From: Thamnaconus septentrionalis
Lineage: Eukaryota > Chordata > Actinopteri > Tetraodontiformes > Monacanthidae
Direction: 5' to 3'
NCBI GenBank assembly: GCA_009823395.1
Contig: CM020501.1
Coordinates: forward strand, 32,648,493-32,712,492
Length of the DNA stretch: 64,000 nt
Shown: positions 55,370 to 64,000 of the stretch, one piece after another
Numbering within the stretch: position 1 is the stretch's first letter
How the letters are laid out: every line of letters begins with the position of its first letter
Notes under the pieces: generated by a model
The model's database searches: none
Seen by the model: only the letters and a program-made list of their open reading frames with translations
Told to the model about the DNA's origin: nothing
Translations under genes and position numbers: made by a program

Positions 55370-58177
55370 ATGGCCAACCTGGAACGAAATAACAAAATCC
55401 TGTTGGATTTGGTTCGGCAGCCAGGCAACAACTTGTGTGCTGACTGTGGAGCTCCAGGTGAGTGTGTTCTTTGTACGAAGATTTAAAACCGCAAAAAGGT
55501 GATTTTTAAACAATCCCAACAACACGGCTCTGCTTTTCCAACAGTAAACTTTGGATTAGTCACAACTCAATCCCAATTGATGGATGTTCTCTTTAAACCA
55601 AATTTACATTGCCTTAAACAATAATCTGTCTAATCTGACCATGTATGTATTATCTTTAATGAGAACTTTATATAAAGCAGTTTTTCAAAACTAAGTCACG
55701 TTTTATGGCAAAATATTGAAAGGGGAAGTTGGGGCTGCAGTAAATTTTGTGGCGTGACCTCAATGTTCCTCCTTTGTGTTGCCATCACTAACAAACAGTC
55801 AATAGAATTTCCCTGTGATGATGATATACAGGCAACAAACGACACTTTTGCTGTAAAGTTCATTGATTGAAACAAATGACAAGGTGCCTTGAACATGAGG
55901 CAAAAATTGAAAGTGTCACTCTCACTTCGATATGTCATGATTTGGTTTAAAATGTTGTTGCACCAGATTCACTTCCCTCTTACAATCAAGGCATTGCAAC
56001 ATTTTTTTTTCTGCTCACAGAGCCAGACTGGGCATCCTACACGCTGGGTATCTTTGTGTGCCTCAACTGTTCTGGAATTCATCGAAATCTACCAGCGATC
56101 AGCAAAGTCAAGTCGATACGTCTGGATCGCTGGGAAGATTCTCTAGTAGAGGTGTCTGCACAGTTCTGCTACGACTACTGCAATAATACATTTATATATA
56201 TTTTTCCATCTTACATTTTGTCAGTGATACTGCCTATCCTTGCCATCGCAGCTTGTCTTGTTTTAACTTTTGCCATGTGTGATGCAGTTCATGCGGAAGG
56301 AGGGGAACCTTGCAGCAAAAGCCTTCTATGAGAAATGCGTCCCTGCCTTCTTCTACCGGCCGCAGGAGAGCGACTGCGTGTGAGATTTTTTTTCCCTCTG
56401 CCAATAAAATCGCCGCATGATCACAGGAGAAGTGAATAAAGCCCTTAGTAGACCAACGGGTGGAGGAAGCGAAAGAGGAAGAAGGCTGTTGGGGGCCGAC
56501 AGAGAGGTGCACTTGTGAATTCTGTCCATCCATCTGTGAATTTACTTTCCTTTTTCTTTCAGCGTTCTGAAGGATCAGTGGATCCGGGCAAAGTACGAAA
56601 GGAGAGAATTTACTGGGGAAAACCTACCACAAACATACTCCTCAGGTTATTGACAATATTGTGCTCTTCCAGGCAGCAGAGTTCTGCATGTATATCTGCA
56701 CACGCGATGTACTCAACTGTATATCTCTCACACCAGACCAGTTTGAGTCAACACTTTGGAAGAAGGGCAAAGACAACAAGAACTTTCTGCAGAGGGTTTT
56801 CCTGCTCTCCCGTAACGACTTCACCCTCAGATACTTGGTCAAAGGCGACGTAAGCTGTCCTTTTGCCGCCGTATCTTATAAGGGATTTTTTTTGGTGTGC
56901 TCTGTATGGTACTAAAGTGTCGTTCTCAACCTCACTGACCAACCCCAGTCTAAGGCTCCCAAAGCTGTCATCTCCATGAAGGACCTGAATGCGGTTTTCC
57001 AACCAGAGAAGGTCAGCCATTCTCATGGGCTGCAGATCTCATACATGCAGGGGGAGCGAATGAGGAATCTGTTTGTTTATCACGAAGACGGACAGGTGAG
57101 CACATCTACCACTGCAGGGAAATAGAGCAACCAGGTCAGAGGAGTGTCTGAGCTGCAATGCTATTTGCTTTGTTGTCTGCCTGTTTTCAACATGTTCTCA
57201 CTTTTTCTTTTATGTCCAAGTGCTTAACCCTGCGGCTTCCCTGCACAGACGCCACTCACAGAAGTTTTATGCTGCATGTTTGACCTACAGGTGATCGTGT
57301 CCTTGTTCAATGCTATCCGAGCAACACGGCTGGCATACCTGCAAAAGAAACACCCGACCCTGCGAGACATCGATGTAAGACACCCCTCGCAAAACGTCTT
57401 TGGGATTTGACTGCTTGCTTAGACTGACAGTCAGCTAAACTGGAAGCTCAGCCTGTGAATGTCATTGCATGTCTTTTCTCGCACAGCTGATACCTGTGTT
57501 GACACGACACTGCCTGAAGGAGGGGTACATGGAGAAAACTGGCCCAACAGTGTGTTATCACTCTCAATCTATTTGCTTGAAAAATACATTTAGTTTGATT
57601 TTCTTCTTTGAAGAAACACTGTTCTGTTTTTTTCAGCAACGGGAGCTATTTAAGAAGAGGTGGTTCACGCTGTGCTCGGTGAACAGAAAGCTTCTGTATT
57701 TTAAAACCCCACTGGTAATTATTAACATGTTGTATTTACTGTGAAATTTACTGTGGGTTGTGATTGATTGTTTGAACAAGAAACATGATAGAAGCCCAAT
57801 GTTGTGTTTTTTGTTGTTTTTTTTTACATTCAGGATGCTACTGAGCTTGGCGCCGTCTTCATCGGCTCCGAGAACCACAGCTACTCTGTTTCGGAGAGAA
57901 TTGGCAAGAGTGCGAGGAGCTGCCGGTGGCACTGCGGCATCACGCTGCACACACCAGACAGGCAGTTTGTGTTCATGTGTGAGCAGGAGCAGGAGCAGAA
58001 GGAGTGGCTGGAAGCCTTCAGAAAAGTCATCTCTCAGCCCATGACCGCAGAAGACTACGAAAGTGAGGAACTGTTGTTGAAATTGAATAGAGTCCGTGTA
58101 TAAATACACACACCGCTAACACCTTTACTCTGTTGCGCTGTGTTGCAGATGAAGCCAACTTGAGGAGAGCCAAATGA
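55370..58177 (+). CDS. adap2: ADAP2 (centaurin-alpha 2), ArfGAP with two PH domains
   Basis: GTPase-activating protein for Arf6 that binds phosphoinositides at the plasma membrane. Exons: 55370-55457, 56021-56151, 56288-56379, 56563-56645, 56737-56849, 56949-57095, 57291-57374, 57487-57549, 57637-57714, 57834-58062, 58149-58177. All phases agree, giving 378 aa against 381 in human. The ArfGAP zinc finger is CADC then CLNC, with the arginine finger in GIHRNL. The first PH domain has [18 protein letters not shown] and [13 protein letters not shown]; the second has [19 protein letters not shown] and a final [11 protein letters not shown]. Exon 5 could start slightly earlier at another AG, but only the chosen site keeps phase. 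Intact. Confidence 0.93.
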
Positions 58178-59633
58178 CTGGCGCAGCTCTGCCATCAATC
58201 TCAAGGGACTTTAAAAGAAATGAAAACAAAAATCCCTCAGGGATGCAACAGACTAAAAGTATGACTACTAAATGAAGCTCATGGACCTGATGTGTTTCAA
58301 CAGCAGGGCTGCTTGACACTGATATGATAGACAACTCTAACACTTTTGCTGTACAGGACACAGTGTCTGTGAAGTTGTGAAGTTGCACACTAGCGTCTCC
58401 TGTGTATATTCTAGCAGTAACAATAACACCACATAAAAGCACAGGAGGCACTCAAACCAAATGATGTATTTATTTAGAAAAAAACATTTCATTTTATACA
58501 GTATGTTATCTCAGTTTGTTTTGTTTTTTTAAATCAACTTCTGTATTTTGTGTTTTATGACATTCCCTTTTCTAACAGTACTCACATATTGTTCTCATGT
58601 CTATGTTTGTTGGGTTGGACCTAATTCATTATCATTTTAAATATGAAAAAAATGACCATTGTTACGTTATCTAAACTACTACACGAGACGACTATATTTC
58701 CACAGATGGCCATATAAACATGCTTTTATTGTCGGAGTGTTTTTCTTATTTTGTTGTTGTTGTTTTTGTTGTTGTTGTTGTTGTTGTTTTTTTTTTTTGC
58801 ACTTCAGGTGATACTTCTTGATGCAAATAAATGTACACATTAGGGATTAAACAGTGCAGTATGTATCCCAAGTATGTGCAGGCCATGTAATAGTTCATTT
58901 GTTCATTCATTCATCTTCTATACCCGCTTATTCCTATTCAGGGTCACGGGGGTCTGCTGGAGCCTATCCCCATGTAATAGTTAATTTGAACAAAACACAT
59001 AAATAAGGTAAACTAACTTAGTAACAGGAGTTTTAAAGCATGCCATCACTGGATGTTGCTATTGGGCAATTAAACAGTGCGGCTATCGCAGTCTGAGCAT
59101 TTCCCATGGTTTTAGCAATGCCACTGAACTCGTTAAAACATCGCTGAACACTGGTCCAAATATACTATCGCTTTCGGAGAAATTGTGCCTCTGGTTACAG
59201 TCGCTGTATTTTCCGTCGGTAGTGAAACGTGTGAAAATAGACGATCTTTGCGAAGGGGGCGTGGCTGCGAACACGCTTGCTGACGTCGCAGCAGCGTGAG
59301 CGCGGCGCAAGTCAAGTTTGTATGCGGTGTAAAAGGAGCGGAAAACCTCGGCGCAGCAGCGTCTCCTGCGAGTGGCAGGTGGAAGACGATCAAAAGAAAA
59401 AACACGCTCGTGTCCCGGAGACATCCAACCATCGTTGGGTATTTTTTTTTTTTTTTGCACGTCGCGTCATACTGTTAGTGTTACACCGTGTAGCTGCTAT
59501 GCGAAGGTAAAACGGGCGAGCCAGGCCGGTGTGAGTCCCGGGGTTGGCTGTACCCTTCATCCAGACAGGGGGGCGGGGGAGAGATAAATGTTTGACAAAC
59601 ATCCCTCCACCGAGTCTGCTGTCGCCGGACAGG
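58178..59633. other. adap2 3' region and rhot1 upstream region
   Basis: AT-rich 3' untranslated-type sequence with (TTGT)n near 58751-58790 and AATAAATG at about 58826. A fish repeat tail (CTATACCCGCTTATTCC, GGGTCACGGGGGTCTGCTGG) lies at 58918-58970. From 59220 the sequence is GC-rich with many CpG, likely the rhot1 promoter and 5' untranslated region. Confidence 0.55.

Positions 59634-64000
<4,367 letters not shown>

Overview
The window is vertebrate, almost certainly teleost fish, nuclear DNA. It carries intronless seven-helix receptors of the trace-amine-associated receptor (TAAR) type in a large tandem array. It also has spliced genes with GT-AG introns, fish-type interspersed repeats (hAT, Gypsy-like LTR, LINE, tRNA-headed SINE-like elements) and long microsatellites. 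Nothing is prokaryotic.

Region 1 (1-40,795) is a TAAR array on the + strand with twelve copies. Seven are intact: 1013, 8081, 12018, 16796, 19850, 28513 and 34604. Five are broken: 4419 (two small deletions with a stop between them), 23255 (one base lost), 25977 (two indels), 32252 (only helices 6-7 left) and 38012 (one extra T after the NPxxY motif). All intact copies lack the classical amine-binding aspartate 3.32 in helix 3 but keep an aspartate at 5.42 in helix 5. This is the hallmark of the non-classical fish-expanded TAAR clade, thought to be olfactory amine receptors. Part of the array is built from a unit of about 3.4 kb (receptor, 3' flank, a MITE-like element of about 850 bp, next 5' flank). 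A larger block (about 17.5-24 kb) is repeated at 32.3-39 kb and partly at 1-5.4 kb. Copies 23255, 25977 and 38012 look like products of unequal crossing-over, with a B-type 5' flank and an A-type 3' flank. Spacers elsewhere hold an LTR (6249-6930), a Gypsy pol tail with 3' LTR (6937-7585), LINE reverse transcriptase and endonuclease remnants, and a hAT transposase remnant.

Region 2 (40,796-44,291) is a repeat-rich boundary. A Helitron-like end cuts off the last array unit. It is followed by imperfect direct repeats, a tRNA-like SINE piece, a long (AT)n(GT)n tract and a GC-richer stretch in front of the next gene.

Region 3 (44,292-64,000) is a conserved vertebrate gene block that I could resolve exon by exon: atad5 (+, clamp unloader, lacking the long N-terminal region and carrying one frameshift), tefm (-, mitochondrial transcription elongation factor), adap2 (+, ArfGAP with two PH domains, 378 aa predicted) and the 5' half of rhot1 (+, Miro1 mitochondrial GTPase, running off the window). 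atad5 and tefm are convergent; tefm and adap2 are divergent with about 1 kb between their start codons. The four genes do not form one pathway; their adjacency is ancient synteny.

I see no new multi-gene system. The most interesting material is the receptor array: helix-3 pocket variation, chimeric copies, conserved overlapping uORFs and a conserved EBF-like plus homeodomain-like promoter pair.
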